Source: Corythucha ciliata (lineage: Eukaryota > Arthropoda > Insecta > Hemiptera > Tingidae). From it: a DNA stretch of 64,000 bases. This document shows positions 11,301 to 21,796 of this stretch, in pieces. How positions within the stretch are numbered: the stretch's first letter is position 1; each line of letters begins with the position of its first letter. The position numbers were made by a program, and so were the translations under genes. The stretch is from contig CM075943.1 of NCBI GenBank assembly GCA_038030265.1, forward strand, positions 38,688,001 to 38,752,000. Direction: 5' to 3'. The notes beneath the pieces were generated by a model. The model searched no databases. It was given only the letters and a program-made list of their open reading frames with translations, and was not told the DNA's origin.

Positions 11301-14300
11301 GGACCACGAAATTCTCAAATGACAAAAATCTCTGACAAAAAAAAAAATGTTTGAACCACAAAAAACTCGAGGCACAAAAATCTAATCACGCAATGCTCAA
11401 ACCACAAAATGTTCCACCCGAAAAATGCTACAATCACAAAATACTTAAGGGGGAGTTGTACATGTGTTTCCTCGACCCCCCTCCAATCATACCTCGCCTA
11501 CTCCGCGTTACGTGAATTACCGCCGTATTTCTGCACTAATCCTGGACTTCAAGGGCTCATTTAAATCTTCAGGAAATTCCGCACAACCTTACGATCTTGC
11601 TTTCCTAAATAAGTCGTCGAAAGAGTGTGAATTTTCAAGGCAAAAGTTTATGTGCGTTTTACAGTTATTTTAGGGATGAAATATGAAAAAAGAAGATCGT
11701 ACGGTTGTGCGGAATTTCCTGAAGATTTAAATGAGCCCTTGAAGTCCAGGATAGGTGCAGATGTACGGCGGTAATTTACGTAACGCGGAGTAGGCGAGGT
11801 GTGATTGGAGGGGGGTCGAGGAAACACATGTACAACTCACCCTTAAGCCCCCCCAGTGGGAGGACAAAACCTACCGAGGCTCAGGGTGGAAAGCTGATCT
11901 ATGCGGCCCCTGAGACCCCAACAAGGAATGTAATTTTTACTTTGCGTTAAATTATGGCTTTATACAATTTTAGCCAACTTGCCTTATGGGAACTTATACT
12001 TGGCGTTTTCATAGTTTTAGCCGTAAATAAGCGCTTTTTCTCAATTTTAGTCGCGAAAATGTTCTTAATTTATGCCGAAAATTACTGCATTTACACAATT
12101 TTAGCCGCGGATTTTATGAAATGTATCAGCAAATCAGCCTAATTTCTCAATTATACGAGCGATTTAGCGGGATTTTTCCCTCACTTCTCCGACATCCGAA
12201 GTAGGTAGCGCATTTCTCACTTTTGCCGTGAATTAGCTCTTTTTCTCAAGTTTAGCTATGAATTGGCGTAAATTGGGAATTGGCGGGTTACCTCAGTTTC
12301 GGTCGCATATTAGCGGATTGTCGCAAACACATATATCAGCCAATTAGCGTTTTTGTTCAAATTACCGCTATTACTCAATTTTGTCCGCATCTTGGCGGAT
12401 TTTCTCATATTGATAAACGAATCGGCGTTTTTCTCATTTTAACTTCGAAAGAGCGCTCATTCTCAATTTTAGCTGCTGCGATTAACCGCTTTAATTCAGT
12501 GTTATCAGGTACTTTAATGATTTTTCTCAGTTTCAGTCACGTATTAGCGAGGTTTCTCAAATAGATCCGCGAATAAACGTTTTTTCTTCAGTTTTAGCCA
12601 AGATTCAGAACTTTTCCTCATGTTTTTTGCCACGAATTATTGGCTTTTCTCAATTCAGTCGAGTTGCCCGAAAAACCATAAGTTGGCGTATTCTGGGTCT
12701 GCTGAGCGATTATTCACTGCTTTTTCTCAATTTCATAGCCACGATTTGCGTTTTTTCTTAAGTTTTAGCCGTGATTTTTCCGTTGTTTGCCGTGAATTAG
12801 CGCTCTTTCGCTATTTAGCCGCGAATGCACTTTTTCTAAATTCTTCGCCACGTATTTGCTCCAAGATTAGCACGTTGACACGGTGTTTCCAATTTGAGCC
12901 TCAAGCCGCTGGCCGGCGCGGCGCGGCCGTATCAAAGGCCGTGATAAATTTGGGGTTGGCGTCTTTTCTCCAATTTAGCGGCAAAGATGCCTTCAGATAC
13001 CTCTCAAATTTTGTTATTTTTTGTGTTAATTTTAGCGGCAAATGAGGACTTTTTCCTATTTTTTATCTTTAAATTTTGGGGGGGGGGGCCCTAAGAACGG
13101 TGGCCTAGGACGATCCACACTGCTACGTCGGTACGCTTCTGAAACCACACAATGCTTGAACCAGCTGTCCTATGTACACAATTATCGAACCACAAATTGA
13201 TCAGTACACACAATGCTGAGACTTTGTCGCATGGTCTACATTCAGGAATACTCCCTTGCAGAACTGAGCCATAATGATTGTAAGTAGAGTCTTTAGATTT
13301 AAAATAATGTTCCTAGTTGAAGGGTCCCGGGGAAGAACGACTTTAGTCCACTTAAACTAAATTTACAGAAAATTGAATTCAAAATTATTCAACTCGTAAG
13401 GTGGTTTTTTTTTTATTCGAGGAAGAAAATGGGCAAAAATAATAATTTGATGAGATATTCGTATCTGCTTCGTAGCTGCTTGTGCGGGCTAGACTGACGC
13501 CCTTCTTCCCTTTGGCGCGCGTTTTTCCCTTGTACGGAATATATTTTACCGTGTTTCTGAAGGACTCAAGCTACTTTACGCTTTTATCGAATCAACTGAA
13601 TTGTAGTGCACAGAACTAGCTGCCAAATGACCTCACATGATACATTTGAAACAAAAGAGGACTGAGGTCGTTTTTCCCTGGAGGCCTTACTTAAGGTTTA
13701 TATTTTTATTTATCGCCAAAGGCATTTCTTGGGTAAAACGAAGGGCAGTAAACAACGGGAATAATGGGGAAGCCCACGAAAACGGTTTAATCGAAGACTA
13801 CCCAATTAGAGAAAGGGTCATCCTTTGCTCCTCTGCTTCTTCACCTTCAAAGTACGGCCCGTATTCATAGTCGTCACTCAAGCTGAGCATTCGCTTATTT
13901 CGACTCATAAACAGATGATTCACTTATTAAAACGACCGATTTGGAGTCGCTTAAGCAAATACTCAGCTTGAGTGACGACTATGAATACGGCCCTTAAGCT
14001 CGTTTCCAAGGTACTGTTAGACTTCTTAACGACCCCGTTCTACACTTTATTAACTTGCATTTTAGCCACTCTTTCTGCGCCTTTCGTTCTCATCGTCTAT
14101 CTCGTTTACTAAACCTGCTGAAACTGGGTTTTCAGCAAGAAATTCCGTGAAATTCAGCTCTGTGTAGTGAGACGAAAAATGTGCCGCACTTCTTGAATGT
14201 TCTACTTTTCGATGGTATCTAGGTGTAGGCAGCTGCCCCACTGCCAGCCTCTAGCAGCGACCATATTCCTAATAACTCAAACCCTAATTTTTGAGAGCCT

Positions 14301-14991
14301 TGTGTCCGTGTACTAGGATTTTTGTGAATAGTCTGCAGAGCTGTACGGTCTAATAACTCTGTTTCGAACTGGGAAAGACCATTCGGCCTGAAACTCGACA
14401 TTACGTAATAGGGAACCACAGCAAATAAAATGAGCCTCCCTGCCGTGGCTGATGTGCCAGAGACTCACACGAAGACATTCACCGCACATGCGACAAAAAG
14501 AGCGGTGCCCCGATCAATTTCACTCTTAATCAATAAAACTATAATTTACTAACCGTCTGCGTCTTTGCTCTTGGAATTGTCGTCGATTTCAACGCCCAAG
14601 AATTCGGATATCTGCTGCAGAATATTCTCGATGTCATCGTCTGGAAAGTAAAGCAAAAGGGTTGAGAAAAACGAGTCGTAATAATGTCAGAGGCGTAGCC
14701 AGTGCATAGTTCAGCCATACCTGAATTCATGTCAGGCAGAAGTGCTGAAACGTGCTGAGAGATGGACGATTCCCGGTCGTGACAATCAGTGCTCTCCACG
14801 CTTTGAGTGATGGTTTTGCATATTTCCTTCAATTATCAAGTTCACCATTCACAAAATTGTGTTGTGTGCTTTTGTATGTTCAATAGGGCATTCACGAATT
14901 TTACCTGGCAAGTCATGTCCTTTTCGAGGTTTTTAGCGACGTTCCCCACACTCACATTCTCCACGGCGGTGTTCCCTTCCATTGCCATGAA
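8336..14991 (-). CDS. coiled-coil protein, probably centrosomal/ciliary (CEP162-like?), six exons seen
   Basis: Six minus-strand exons join in phase with GT-AG introns: 14991-14905, 14826-14721, 14640-14554, 9292-8714, 8666-8572 and 8506-8336. They give 375 codons without a stop. The first exon follows a strong pyrimidine-rich acceptor and contains ATG in frame (MAMEGNT at 14988), which could be the start or an internal Met. Order: acidic N-terminus (DDDIENILQQISEFLG), a SVEDILKEAETLI segment, a long Ser/Pro/Lys-rich disordered region, then a heptad-like coiled coil (KDELMNALLKEINQLNNK to ELIEGYQNENQRLADDV). The GYQ-ENxRL stretch recalls CEP162, which binds axonemal microtubules, but this is from memory and tentative. 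The reading frame ends at a clean donor, so C-terminal exons are missing. The 5.26 kb intron 9293-14553 holds several transposons. Confidence 0.7.
9603..10193. mobile_element. hAT-like MITE of the GGTCCGGTCC family, copy 1
   Basis: The left end TCGGGGTGAAATCGGTCCGG and the complement of the right end, TAGGGATGAAACCGGTTCCG, form the TIR. A perfect TAGGGGAG flanks both sides (9595-9602 and 10194-10201). Both subterminal regions carry repeated GGTCCGGTCC/GGACCGGACC palindromes. The interior is closely similar to 53469-54160. It lies in the long intron of the coiled-coil gene. No transposase frame is present. Confidence 0.88.
10202..10865. other. intronic spacer, no feature recognised
   Basis: Sequence between two transposon insertions in the long coiled-coil intron, with a poly(C) run at about 10380-10390. 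The frame at 10285-10509 shows no domain and no splice context. Nothing further is supported. Confidence 0.4.
10870..11444. repeat. reversed flavour B units, then a ~20-bp AACCACAAAATGCT array
   Basis: About 10870-11030 carries flavour B in reverse (TTTGAAAGAGCCAAACC). From about 11200 to 11440 a different short repeat predominates, units like GCTCGAACCACAAAAT spaced about 20 bp apart. The ~20-bp motif reappears at about 13130-13230, on the other side of the TTAA-flanked element and the flavour A array. Confidence 0.6.
11449..11842. mobile_element. foldback element with ~150-bp TIRs flanked by TTAA
   Basis: The arms 11449-11598 and 11693-11842 are inverted copies with only a handful of mismatches, separated by 94 bp. 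The termini are GGGGGAGTTGTACATG and its complement with one change. TTAA lies immediately outside on both sides (11445-11448, 11843-11846). TTAA duplication is typical of piggyBac-type insertion, but piggyBac ends normally begin CCC next to TTAA, whereas here GGG does. The class is therefore open. No coding capacity. Confidence 0.8.
11940..13075 (+). repeat. degenerate ~30-bp array, flavour A (large block)
   Basis: The units repeat TTTCTCAATTTTAGCCGCGA followed by an ATTAGCG-like piece, in the same orientation as at 1730-2535. It ends at a poly(G) run (13080-13088). Frames such as 12620-13045 stay open only because of the base bias of the repeat. It lies inside the long coiled-coil intron. 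Confidence 0.8.
13240..13853. other. intronic spacer, nothing recognised
   Basis: AT-rich, with a poly(T) stretch at about 13405. The frame at 13637-13870 has no domain. No splice-bounded exon is seen. Confidence 0.4.
13856..13993. mobile_element. short TIR element (GGCCGTATTCATAGTCG ends)
   Basis: The stretch CCGTATTCATAGTCGTCACT continuing to CTGAG near 13886 is mirrored from 13961 to 13990, about 29 bp near-perfect. Weaker complementarity continues inward. The total is about 140 bp. The interior has no coding capacity. It resembles small insect MITEs with GGGCCGTATTCATAG ends, by recollection only. No target duplication could be fixed. Confidence 0.7.
13995..14538. other. intronic spacer, nothing recognised
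   Basis: The last part of the long intron, upstream (in plus coordinates) of the small exon at 14554-14640. The minus frame 14219-14419 has no supporting acceptor or domain. Confidence 0.4.
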
Positions 14992-15000
14992 CTGGGAGAA

Positions 15001-16556
15001 GACGAAGCAACAGCTCATTACGACATTGTTTCAGAGGCGTAAAATTCGCTTTAAAAATACGAATTCATGCGTTCATTTTAAAAACTAGGCTACCATAGGA
15101 CTTCGACTCCTTATCAGGTTGTTTATTTGTTTATCAGAGTAGAGAAATGGCCGGGCAAACTCCTCTATGTAGTGCTGCTACCTGACGGGCAAGTACCTAA
15201 GTCTTCTTCAAACCACCTGTCTTTTTCGGACAATGGAAAATAATATATTCCACTCAATCGGGATTAGAATGCCGAGCAGCCCCGTAGGTTTTTGGTTGCA
15301 CTCTTATTGCACGTGCACGATGTTAGATTGGGTTGAGGCGCAGTAATTACCAGTTTGGCTTCAATTAAGGCGGTTTCATTTGGTATAATAAAATTCCTAT
15401 GCAAACGCAAGTTCAAATGATGCAGAAGTAAGCATTAGTCAATTTAACAGTTTCATGGAAGAATATTGGTGTTCATGAAGGAAAATGGTCAGATTATATT
15501 ACTGGGAAAACAATTAAATTCAGGGGAGGGGTCACTAAAATTGTATGGGCGGTTCACCATTCATTTTTGCTTAAATGCCCTCCACCATGACCATGGAAAT
15601 TGATTGACCAGACACTCTTGAGAGATGTTCTCTGCGCTTTCGCGTTCGCAATTCCCTATCCCAGACCGAAATTTTCTAGGATTTTGAAAGAGCAAAATTA
15701 CAAGCTTTTTGCAAAACCAAAAGTTGCAATATTTGCGGTGAAACTCAACGGGTTTTTCCTCCGTTCAATGAAGCCCGTTCATTGATGATTGATCGACAGA
15801 AATGACCCGTTCTTGTATGAAGTTAAGAACGAAGAACGGGAGAAAGGAGAAAGAGAAACGTGCTTGATAACAAAGTGCAAGGCGAATGAAAACCCCCTTC
15901 TCATTCACTCAGTTTTCTGGCTGTGTTTGCTCTAATATTTTAGTTGGGGTGTTTTTGAACATCGCCCGAGTAATACCGCTGCTTTAGCTTTACCAGGTGC
16001 GTTCAATTTGTGTTTTTTCTCTGAAGAGATCTTGTAGCGTTCAATTTTCCACCCGAGATGCAAGTTTGTCGTTGTAAAATTTGAGATCTCCTAGGAGGTT
16101 GCTCACGCCCGGCCGGGTGAAAACTCTCCTCACGACTATCCCGTTTTTGTGTGTTTTTTAGGTAGTACATAATAACATATACCTCTACCTATTAATAAAC
16201 CTCTAGTTAGCAGAACTTATTCACTTGTGAATCCACCTCGTGTCTTGACTATTTTTAGAAAAGGTAAAAGGTGTATTTTAGTTGGAGGCAGTTAAGGTTA
16301 AGGATCGTTATCCTTCGCTGAAAAAACAGATTTACTGCCCCGAAACTAGAGTCTGCGAACGCCAACGCCAAGTTGTACAACAGTTGGCCCATGGGAAAAT
16401 GTTAAAGAGGCCTAGCTGATGAGAATTACGACCCGGCCAACACTATGTGGCTTGGTAGACAAAATTACGGGAAATCCGCTGTAAAAGTGTCGTGCGAAAA
16501 TAACTAACGAAAAATAAACCCGTCCAGGCTCATGTTTCAGGTACTGATTTCCGAAC
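15001..16556. other. region upstream of the coiled-coil gene, no feature recognised
   Basis: It should contain the 5' exon and promoter of the minus-strand coiled-coil gene, because the exon at 14991 begins at a good acceptor. I could not identify the upstream exon. No domain-bearing frame, RNA gene or bounded transposon is seen. Confidence 0.4.
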
Positions 16557-16557
16557 G

Positions 16558-16690
16558 GGGGGTCAACCATGAGCTAGTGTAAAAATACCGTCAAAACGCG
16601 GTATCTATGGCGTTATAACATTATTTGTGATAAAGCGTCCTTAGTTACCGCTTGCGTTAATTTTTTAACGCTAGCTCATGGTTGACCCCC
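16558..16690. mobile_element. short TIR element with GGGGGTCAACCATGAGCTAG ends
   Basis: Ends GGGGGTCAACCATGAGCTAG (16558-16577) and its complement (16671-16690) match perfectly over 20 bp. The match extends a few bases inward with one mismatch (GTGTAAAAA against CGTTAAAAAA). Length is 133 bp. There is no coding content and the target-site duplication is unclear. Confidence 0.7.
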
Positions 16691-16694
16691 AGAG

Positions 16695-16998
16695 CCGCAC
16701 TGACCTCGCGAATCTTTGGAATGGTCAGTACTTGCGGTGGAGGTGGCCAAAGCCCCTCGCCAATGTATTTACATGTAACCTGCACTGAATTACTTACCTA
16801 TTTACCTGTGCTGAATTACTTGTGACACTCGCTAAAACTCTGGACTGGTCGTTGCACCGGGGGGGGGGAGGGGTGTCTCATAACCTATCTTGGCATCCAG
16901 GGGGGAGGGCTCTTTCTGGGCCAGAGGATTCAAGTTGGATTATGGAAAATTAAATATCACTCTTTTTCGCTTTTTCAAGTAATGGATGAACATTATCT
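16695..16998. other. spacer with poly(G) run
   Basis: It holds a G-rich run at 16859-16872 and the direct repeat TTACCTGTGCTGAATTACTT / TAACCTGCACTGAATTACTT near 16780-16820. No gene is seen. Confidence 0.4.
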
Positions 16999-16999
16999 A

Positions 17000-17250
17000 T
17001 GTCGCATCCATCTCGAGTAATTGCCCACTTCACGAAATGGATGTCCATTTCACGAAGTGGCTCCACTTGCCGTAACTTCAAAAAATTACGACATCTGGAC
17101 ACAAAAATTGTCCATTTCTTGAAAAGGAATTCGTGTTTGTCTAATTGGTAAAATCAAGCTTCCTTACTGCAAGTGAATGGCAAGTGGAGCCACTTCGTGA
17201 AATGGACATTCATTTCATGAAGTGGACAATTTCGCCAAGTGGATGCGACA
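17000..17250. mobile_element. foldback element, ~72-bp arms with TGTCGCATCCA ends
   Basis: The arms 17000-17071 and 17179-17250 are inverted copies with scattered mismatches. The motif CACTTCACGAAATGGA is repeated inside each arm in both orientations, so the arm itself is partly palindromic. The spacer is about 107 bp. No coding frame or clear target duplication. Confidence 0.7.
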
Positions 17251-17462
17251 TGTACACGACTTTTCGTTCTGGTCTAGTGTTTTCCAAAGCGGAATTTTGC
17301 ACTCTAAAGACCAAAAATCGCCTCAAAAAACGATAAAAATGTGGCAAAATTTGTCGTTTTCGACAAGTGTTGGCCCCTGATGACCAGAAGAATAGAATCT
17401 GCTGAGAGCTCGTCGACGATGAAATTTCCGCAGCTCCCAGCACATCACATTCTCCTGATACT

Positions 17463-17880
17463 AGAGTAACCAGACGTCCTGCTTTTACAGCGTTCAGGCT
17501 CAGACGACTGGGGGAAGGTCAAAAGTGTCCCCTTTTTTGTCCTATTTTTTCGGCTCAACTTATAACGTCTGTTGGTGGTGGGTCTGCAACTTCGAACATC
17601 TTTCTCGTTCATATTTAAGCAAAGCTATTGGGCTTAACCGAAGCTTCCCGTTGTTGAACGGTGCCTTTTTTAGAGGAGAGCCAGGGCCCGTCTATGAGCA
17701 ATGACTTACTGGGGCGGTTTCCCGCACGCGGTTTTAGTGTCTGGGTTCTTTTTTCTGTTAATTGTTCTAGGAAAAGTTGTGATTTTTATTAAATATGTAT
17801 TTATTTATTTTTGCTTTAATTATTAATGAAGACATACTAAGGTTTGATTGGCGAATTTCGAAAGTGAGAGGTTGGTCATT
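17463..17880. mobile_element. fragment with hAT-like end (AACCAGACGTCC)
   Basis: It starts TAGAGTAACCAGACGTCCTG, and inner pieces AGGTCAAAAGTGTCC and TTTTGTCCTATTTTT match a second fragment at 39076-39210, which starts TAGGGCAACCAGACGTCCTA. It resembles the TIR-proximal part of the element at 4113-5148. No matching right end is found, so the right border given here is arbitrary. Confidence 0.5.
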
Positions 17881-17884
17881 CCTC

Positions 17885-19075
17885 TCTCTCCTCACTTCGC
17901 GATTTTTCTGAATTTTGGCAATGAATTAGTATTTTTCCTGTTTTTAGCCGCTAATGAGTGATTTCTCAATTTCTTCCATGAATTAGCACTTTTTCTTATT
18001 TTTAGCTGCAAATTAGCGATTTTTTGCGCTTAGAGCAATGAATTATACCGTTTTCTCATTTTGAGGCAGAAACTTGCCATCAGAAGCCGAAAATTGTCGT
18101 TTCCACACTTCTTGCCTCTAATTAGCGCTTTTTATAAGAATACTTTAAAGCTATATGGAAACTTTAGTCGCGAAATGGCCAAGATGCCACTTTATGGCTA
18201 AAATTAAGAAAAAAAACGCCAATTTTCTGTTCTTTGGTAAAACTGAGATGTGCCCCGCTTTTTGCAAGCGCAGAAAGGCGAAAAAAAGGTAAAATTGTGG
18301 AAAAAAAAACTAATTTTTGGGGTAAAATGGAGACAAAAATGGCAAATTCGCAATGCAAGTTGTTGATACAAAAGAGAAAAACCACTATTTTGCAGCTCAA
18401 TTAGCGAAAAGCGCTAATTCACGACTAAAATTTAAAAGAATGGCTAATTAGCAGCTAAAATTTAGAGAAAAACGCTAACCCACAGCGTTAAATGAGAAAA
18501 TCGCTAATTAAAAACTGCTAAAATTGAGAAAAATAGCTAATTCTGATGAAAAATTGAAAAAGCTCTAATTAGCAGCTAAAAATGGGACGATCCAGGATAC
18601 AAATGAAATGAATCGCTAATAATATCGCGGCAGAAAATCGAGAAAATAGCTAATTCACGGATGAAAAACGAGGATAAAATGCCTATACAAAAAATATTCG
18701 CGGATAAAAATGAAAAAAATCGCCTAATTCACGCCTAAATTTATAAATACGCTAATTCACGGCTAAAATTTAGTAGGACACTGATTTGCGGGTAAAATGT
18801 ATAGGAAAACATAAATCCATGGCCTATGAAGGCAATTTCGGGCCTTAAACTAGGAAAAGGCGCTAATACATGGATAAAAGTGAAAAAAATTATAACTGTT
18901 CATAAGCTGCTAATTTGTGGTCAATATTGAGAAACATCACTATAATTAACACGGCTGCAATTAATAAAAACGCTTCTTTGCAGCTGAAAGTGAAAAAAAG
19001 TCCTAGACTCACTGCTGAAAAGGTAATAAATCGCTAATTTGCTGCAAAAATTGAGGAAAATCTCCAATTATTTCC
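17885..19075. repeat. flavour A ~30-bp array with orientation switch near 18160
   Basis: 17885-18130 shows forward units (GAATTAGC then TTTTTCTCA). From about 18170 onward the complement dominates (GCTAATTCACGGCTAAAATT, TGAGAAAA). About 900 bp are in the reversed orientation. The change is at a single place rather than mixed. Confidence 0.78.
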
Positions 19076-19079
19076 ATCG

Positions 19080-19490
19080 ATTTACTTGATAGCTAAGCCC
19101 AAGTTTCTACTGTGTATTAACTCTTTGGGCGCCCTGGCTTCTGTATATCTACCAATCCCAACGTTCTTTTTTAACTAATTTGTTTAGAAATTTATTTTTA
19201 TGACATATTCGTAAAGCAAATGCGCTTCTTAGTTATTTTTTTCTCGTCCGCCTTCCCCCTTCTTCATTTTGCTGGGCGCGCCCCTCAGGACACGGCGAGA
19301 AAAAACTTTCTCGAGCGAATTTCTGCGTAACTTCAAGCCGCTTTAAACACATCCACTAGAAGGCAAAACTGTAAACAATGCCGTAGCAATAGCAACCAGT
19401 AACTACCATCATTGTGTGTCTGCCAATGTCATATATCGAAATATGACTTTGGTGTCTACTCTAGGAATGTTCTTTCAGACGCCACCAGGG
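19080..19490. other. spacer, nothing recognised
   Basis: AT-rich with a GC-rich island near 19260-19310 (GGGCGCGCCCCTC). No exon, RNA gene or bounded repeat is supported. Confidence 0.4.
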
Positions 19491-19494
19491 GCGG

Positions 19495-20100
19495 TCGCGT
19501 AATCTTTGCGGGGCCAATCCCAATTTCGGGGATTTTCAAGCTTTTAAAAACTGAATTCCGCGGGGTTCACCATTTGAAAATCCAATTTTCGTGAGTTTTG
19601 CTCTTTCATATTCCATTTTGTACGGACTTTCGCTCTTTTAGAGCACAATTTCGTGAGCTTGGCTCGTTTAAAACCCAAATTCAAGGAAAAATTTGCCTGA
19701 TCAAAATCAAAATTTCGTGGCTTCAGCTATTTATAAAATCAGCTTCGCAGGTTCGTTAATTTAGAACTAATTCGAATGAAAACGAACTTCTGAAAAACAA
19801 ATTTTGTTATTTGGTCTTCGTCTTCCAAGTATTTTAGACTCGGAACCTTAAAAATCCAATTTAACGGATTTTTGTTACTTCCTACCCCAATTTTGTGGAT
19901 TTCCACGCTTTTAAAAACCAAATATCGTGGGGTTTGCTCTTAATAAAATTAGTTTCGCAGGTGAATTAGCTAATTCGGAAAATTAAATTAAACTTTTTGA
20001 AAAACCGAACTCCCAAATTCGGCTTAATCACGCAAACCCCAAATTTCGTCATATTTGGTCCTTAGAAATCCCAAGTTTTGCGGATTTTTGCTCTTTCAAA
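19495..20100 (+). repeat. flavour B ~30-bp array
   Basis: Units such as GGCTCGTTTAAAACCCAAATT and TTTCGTGGCTTC alternate along the stretch. It is interrupted at 20104 by a TIR element and resumes at about 20853 (TTAAAACCCATTTTCGTTCT). Confidence 0.75.
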
Positions 20101-20103
20101 ACC

Positions 20104-20852
20104 CAGGGTGTCTACAGCCCTGGAACCGGGAATTGTCAGGGAATTTGCTAAAACTGGAAATGTCAGGGAACTTCGTGAATTTGAGAAAAGCCAAGGAAAT
20201 ATGGCAAAGCGATTTTTTTCACTAACGTCGTGCTTTCAACGGGAACTTGGAAGTAAAATGGAGTACAAAATTACTATAAGGATTGTGGCCTCTCTCACTC
20301 TCCTGCGGACTTATGTTATGAACTTTTTTTTTTTTTTTTTTATAACAGAGAACGTACCTTTATACCAAAAACGTCGGTTTCTTGGGTCGAAATGCACTTT
20401 TTTCAAAAGTGATGACAGTTTTGAAATCTACGGTATTTCGTTCCAATCTTGTCTAAAAACGTGGCGCTGGTTCAATAAATAGCCGCCATTGCTCTTCGGA
20501 TCGTTGGACCCCACGAAAGCTTTTCCTTTTTCTCAACTTTCCAATGGTTTACTCAAAATTTAATTTATCTCACTTCTTCTATGAGAAAATGATAAGTATT
20601 AAAAACTGAATTCCTGAGTATTGCCCTATTGAGCACGAATTTACTCTAAATTTAAATTATTGTACCGGCAGGCAGACTGTCAGTAGACTAGATTACACCC
20701 GACTTCCTTGCCTTGACGTTTTTTATACCGGCCATGATATTAAACCCTCGTAGTTTAAGCGTTCTTAATAACAAGATGAATAACAAGCAAAAAAAATTGC
20801 TGAGTCAGGGAATAGTGAGGGAATTTTGTTCTGGGGAAACTGTAGACACCCT
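20104..20852. mobile_element. TIR element with CAGGGTGTCTACAG ends
   Basis: The left end CAGGGTGTCTACAG and right end CTGTAGACACCCT are inverted copies over 13 bp. Flanks CAAAACCC and TAAAACCC match in 7 of 8 positions, compatible with an aged 8-bp duplication of hAT type. The subterminal DNA has the motif GTCAGGGAAT in both halves. The open frame at 20078-20482 spans the border and has no domain. The element interrupts a flavour B array. Confidence 0.68.
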
Positions 20853-21119
20853 TAAAACCCATTTTCGTTCTTTCAAACCGATTGAAAAACAATTTAAACA
20901 TAAAACTGAGTTTCTAGGCGTTTTACTGTCGTGTCCTACATTCCATCACAAGTGTCCTACTTTTTCGTGCCAGGCGCTCTCAGAACACAAGAAAAAAGAC
21001 ACAAAATTCGTCTTTTCTGTCGAGTTTTTGTTCCCAATGAACAGGAGAAAAGAATGTTCTGGCAGCCCGTCGACGAAATAATGTTTGGCGGATGCCGGGC
21101 TCCTAGCAAACATAGATGG

Positions 21120-21400
21120 AATTGCAGTTTCGGAACTAAATAACCGTAAAAAATGCAAGTGGTGGCCAAGGAGTCGAGACTCAGAGGATTAATAGCCGCG
21201 AAATAGCAAGTTTCGAGGCTAAACATCCGTGAAATGGCAAAACTGGTTCCACCACGCCAAAATGGTCATGGCTCCCAGCGCCTGGCGAATAGCCGCGACA
21301 TAGCAAAATTTAGAGCTAAATATGTCCGAGAAATTGGACGTTTTGTGGCTGAATATTCAAAATCAGACACATTTCGGAGCCTATCCGTGTGGAGTCGGGC
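21120..21400 (+). repeat. flavour C ~30-bp array (short block)
   Basis: The units resemble GAAATAGCAAGTTTCGAGGC then TAAACATCCGT. It is the same flavour as the blocks at 35.4-36.8 and 44.1-45.1 kb. It lies just upstream of the RpLP0 promoter region. Confidence 0.65.
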
Positions 21401-21404
21401 CCCG

Positions 21405-21796
21405 GGCCATTTCACCTCGACGACGGACGGCGTCGAAGGCTAACTACAGGTTCATAGTAAGCATTCATATGCAAGCACTTCACACATCGTCACTATAAGA
21501 TGTGTCCGCTGTTGCTCACCAAAAAGTGAGGATTAAGTCTGGGACATGACTCGCGGCTGTTTATTAGTAGTGCTGGAGCTTATATGAGCCGCTCAATCCC
21601 AAATTCCTGGAGGACTACCTGTCGCCAACTAACTATCTGTAACCCACGAGGGCCAATTTTGGGCCGAGTTAGTTCCCCCTCCCTGCTGTAATAATTAACC
21701 ATGTATATCCGTAAACTATTATTTTTAACGCCAAAATCTTACTTAAGCACCTTCCTTCGGTTTTTTCTCTTGCAGGTAGTCTGTATCTTTAGAAAG
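21405..21796 (+). promoter_or_regulatory. RpLP0 5' flank and leader
   Basis: This is the only non-array DNA directly upstream of RpLP0. A pyrimidine-rich tract (21751-21773) ends in TTGCAG at 21770-21775 and is followed by about 21 bases before the ATG. It could be the acceptor of a 5'-UTR intron. It could also be a 5' terminal-oligopyrimidine start, as ribosomal protein genes use. The sequence alone does not decide. No TATA box is evident. Confidence 0.45.

Noticed and set aside
12620..13045. Plus frame of 141 residues
   Set aside because: It is entirely within the flavour A array. The open frame follows from the repeat's base bias.
14219..14419. Minus frame of 66 residues in the long coiled-coil intron as an extra exon
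   Set aside because: Flanking exons already join in phase without it and it has no good acceptor or coiled-coil character.
20078..20482. Plus frame of 134 residues
   Set aside because: It crosses the border between a flavour B array and a TIR element and has no domain.
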